Shown piece by piece: positions 61,390-64,000 of a stretch of 64,000 nucleotides of DNA. The notes below the pieces were generated by a model that was not told the DNA's origin, did no database searches, and was given only the letters and a program-made list of their open reading frames with translations. The DNA comes from Neodontobutis hainanensis. Taxonomy: Eukaryota; Chordata; Actinopteri; Gobiiformes; Odontobutidae. Position numbers and translations under genes: made by a program. Every line of letters begins with the position of its first letter. Within the stretch, counting starts at the first letter, position 1. The stretch covers positions 62,001 to 126,000 of the forward strand of contig JALDNG010000479.1 of assembly GCA_024349245.1 (NCBI GenBank), given 5' to 3'.

Positions 61390-61990
61390 GCTAAGTTTTG
61401 GCCGTTCGGAACCATACCCAAGTTAAGTGTCTTCATTTAGAAAATGCCTGGTTTTATCTGGTGTTAGATCGTGTACCACTCTCAACCACCAAGATTTTTA
61501 CCTCAACTTGGTCCGCAATAGAAATTTTAACTATAAGGCGTCGTTCTTATGGAATAAAGTCTTTTTATCTTTTAGGTTAGATTAAAAATGAAAGAACTTC
61601 CTGTTCTGATAATAATTATAAATAAACTCTACTTTACACCTGTCACTCTTTTTACGCTCACTGATCCACTTAAGTTGAGAATTTTTCTTCAATTTTTGAA
61701 GGATTCCATTCGCCATAACATGAAAATCTCTCAAAAGCTTGGGTTACAAAATTTAATATTCTGAAGTCAGGTAAGCCTCTTGTAGTTCCAAACACCAGAT
61801 TTCTCCTCTTCAATGCGAAGAGACGTCGCTTATAATTGGTATTCGTTAGTTTCAGGTTGTAAATTGCCGTTTCTTTGTTGATATTTCCATTCAGTTGTTC
61901 TTAAATACAATTTTTTCACTTGCACGAGCTTTGTCTGTCTTGCAGATCTCGTCAATCTTTGAGCCAGTAATATTAAAAATTGATCTTATA
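61390..61990 (-). pseudogene. decayed or unresolved coding sequence, minus strand
   Basis: One minus-strand frame reads ITGSKIDEICKTDKARA. After a possible 20 nt intron it reads LNGNINKETAIYNLKLTNTN, YKRRLFALKRRNLVFGTTRG, LPDFRILNFVTQAFERFSCY and GEWNPSKIEEKFST, then a stop. An overlapping frame continues LKWISERKKSDRCKVEF. The residue use is clearly that of a protein, but I cannot name the family or settle the splice pattern. It may be a broken gene or transposon relic. Confidence 0.4.
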
Positions 61991-63367
61991 AACTGAGATA
62001 AAATTAAGTTTTAAATTTAAAAAATCAGAAAATTCGTGTATTATTTGCACGCTTCTTAACTGGTAATTAGATGGGGATGTATTTCTTACATAAATTTTTT
62101 CGATTAGTTGATATTGCGCATTTAGATAATTCTCTGACTTACATATATGCTTTTGTATTTTAAAATATTGTCATAACAGCTTTTGTCAAATATTTTCCTT
62201 AAAATTTTGTTTTTCTAGGTTATAAATTAATAAGTGTTTTGATTGTGCTTTTTACACAATCTCCGCTCTATCATGCAGATTTAACGAGGATTATTTAATA
62301 AAGGCAATGATTGTGAGAGGTGGTGACTTTAATTTTAAAATCAAAAATTTTTGGCGAAATCGTGTAAATTAGAGAAACCTTATTTTTTAACATTTTTTGA
62401 CGACCAAAAAAGAAGATTTTTAAGGTCAAATACAAATAATAATTTAATGGCGACTCTGATATTACACAACCCGAAAATCTCCGAATATCATCACAATAGA
62501 TATCGATCTCTATAAAACTTTGCTTATGGATAAATACTAATTTACTAAATTTATAATGTAAAGTGAAAAAAAATTATTTTAAGTTTTGCGTAGATGGCGG
62601 GAAAAGCTACATTTATTATTCTGGTTTGAATAAAATGACAATCATAAATTTTAGTCAAAGAATATAAATATTAATAGATTTTTAGTTTTAATTTAAATAT
62701 TTTCATTGCTGACTTAGTTTTTTAAAATTAAAAATAAGCTATTTTTTAGTATTTTTGTAAGTGCCATCCAAAAATGCGGCCACACATTCAGTTGGTACTA
62801 TGTGAATCAACGCATCGTAAATCTCCTATTTTTATTCTGAGAAAGCTCTTAATTAACTTTTCATATTCATATCTACAATATCCTTACAAACTAAACTGTT
62901 AAGCTTTTCAATACCTTTCTATCATATATCCTTGAAAATTCCAAGAATATATGTTGGTCGAATTTCATATTTTGCGCATAGGATAAAAAGAATACTTCAA
63001 CTTAGGTAATTCTAAAATAAATTACATTTTAAGTCAATCTTGGTCACAAATAAATATTCAACATTTTAGAACAATAAACATCATGTTTTCATTAGAAAAT
63101 TTTCAGTTTAAGGTCAGGCCTTTTAAGCTGTTAAAATCGAGAAATCGTCCATTCGCGAAACTTTAAAAAATTATTCAAATGAGAAATTAAAATTTATCTC
63201 AAATTTTATGAATTTTGAAAAAAAAAGGACTTCATGTTTTGTGATCTACTAACTCGTGAGGATAACTTGAAATCACGAGTTATTTTAAGTAAAACTGAAA
63301 GCCAGACAAGTAAAAATATCTTATTTTTTACATTGGATAAATATACACTTAAATTAAGTCTTGGTTC
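61991..63367. other. 3' flank of the membrane-protein gene, nothing recognised
   Basis: AT-rich, no supported feature. Confidence 0.35.
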
Positions 63368-64000
63368 TTATGTTAAATTATAAAGCGACTTCATCCGACG
63401 CGTTTGTTTTCGTTCGGATATTTTCCTTAAAATGGCTTGAATGAACATATATATCAAAATTGTTCCGACTACTAATATGACTCCGCAGAACGTCATAAAA
63501 ACTCAGCGTTAACAGAATGTAATACCAATAACGTTGCCAGACAGATTTGTTGCCGTTTTATGAATGTTGAAAGAAGTGTAATCGAACGGATTCTTCTGAA
63601 TGTTTGTTGAATTTTCATGAGTTTGTGGGATGTTATTTTCGTTTTTAATCCCACTCCCTGAATCCCCAGGCGTTAAAACTCTCTCGAAGGAAATCATTCT
63701 GATCTTCCCGGCTATGTGGAATAGGATTGCATCATTCCACCTTTCGAAAGGCATAAAATCGTAGCCCTCCAGATCTTTTACCACCTCAATTTGGTATGTG
63801 TATGAATAAAACTTATTTTCTATTTATTTTGAATTAAGTACCTTGGGTTAGTGGCGAGAACGCGCTCAGTGTCATATTTATTTCAACCACCTGAAATTTA
63901 CGTGATGATATACTGGATCCTGGGTTGAGAACTTTATCGTATTATTGGGGTTAGGAAGCGGGACGGATCTTGTTCCTCTCTGTGTAAACTCAACGGCTAG
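63368..64000 (-). CDS. single-pass type I membrane protein, 3' part (runs off the window)
   Basis: Four exons on the minus strand: 63891-64000 (cut by the window end), 63842-63864 (a 23 nt exon), 63526-63819 and 63368-63501. Introns are 26, 22 and 24 nt, GT-AG, with phases 2, 1 and 1 that agree throughout. The visible 186 residues have an ectodomain with four N-glycosylation sequons (NNT, NFS, NST, NLS) and blocks such as YSYTYQIEVVKDLEGYDF and FERWNDAILFHIAGKIRM. A transmembrane helix FCGVILVVGTILIYMFIQAI follows, then a short basic tail RKISERKQTRRMKSLYN. Stop TAA at 63368-63370. No frame break occurs, unlike the DPQ family. I do not recognise the ectodomain. A surface receptor or adhesion role is only a guess from topology. 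Confidence 0.75.

Noticed and set aside
61398..61580. Possible 5S rRNA-like or coding segment on the plus strand
   Set aside because: The run GGCCGTTCGGAACCATACCC only loosely recalls 5S rRNA; the rest does not fit, and the better coding signal in this region is on the minus strand.
1..64000. CRISPR arrays, bacterial operons, tRNA or rRNA genes
   Set aside because: No regularly spaced direct repeats, no Shine-Dalgarno-led gene runs, and no cloverleaf or rRNA core seen by eye. A covariance-model search would be needed to exclude tRNAs.

Overview
The window is about 75% A+T with long, thinly populated intergenic DNA. It is eukaryotic: coding segments are joined by GT-AG introns, a Tc1/mariner-type DNA transposon is present, and there are no operons or ribosome binding sites. 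The most distinctive trait is intron size. Introns that I can place by homology or by consistent phase are mostly 22-26 nt. Ultra-short introns, sparse genes and high A+T together fit a dicyemid mesozoan best. That assignment is an inference from gene structure, not from a marker gene.

The main content is a dispersed four-member family of predicted secreted proteins of about 380-430 aa: 7.35-8.66 kb (+), 23.98-25.21 kb (+), 34.59-35.96 kb (+) and 52.52-53.75 kb (-). Members share a signal-peptide-like start (clear in two), a long polar region with PxDLS-like motifs, a helical domain opened by a DPQ/DPN motif, a 23-24 nt intron, an exon of exactly 111 nt encoding C-x10-C-x2-C-G, a second 23-25 nt intron, and a short terminal helix. 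Every copy carries at least one reading-frame break, several of them in homopolymer runs.

Other contents by region: 0-7 kb, weak coding-like fragments and one copy of a roughly 200 bp dispersed repeat. 9.0-9.4 kb, GC-rich islets in an AT desert. 12.70-14.04 kb, a 1.35 kb Tc1/mariner element with near-perfect 76-77 bp terminal inverted repeats and a broken transposase. 18.36-18.72 kb, a spliced gene fragment. 20-23.3 kb, a decayed Ty3/gypsy-like retroelement on the minus strand. 27.1-27.6 kb, a spliced membrane-protein candidate. 39.6-42.5 kb, a cluster of small coding segments. 48.5-51.6 kb, a cluster of small genes including two with very short exons and introns. 55.6-55.9 kb, a small secreted-protein candidate. 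61.4-62.0 kb, decayed coding sequence. 63.37-64.00 kb, the 3' part of a single-pass membrane protein whose four exons and three ultra-short introns keep phase perfectly.

Most genes cannot be assigned a function. Many are made of exons too short to stand out by length, so more small genes probably remain unseen in the AT-rich stretches.
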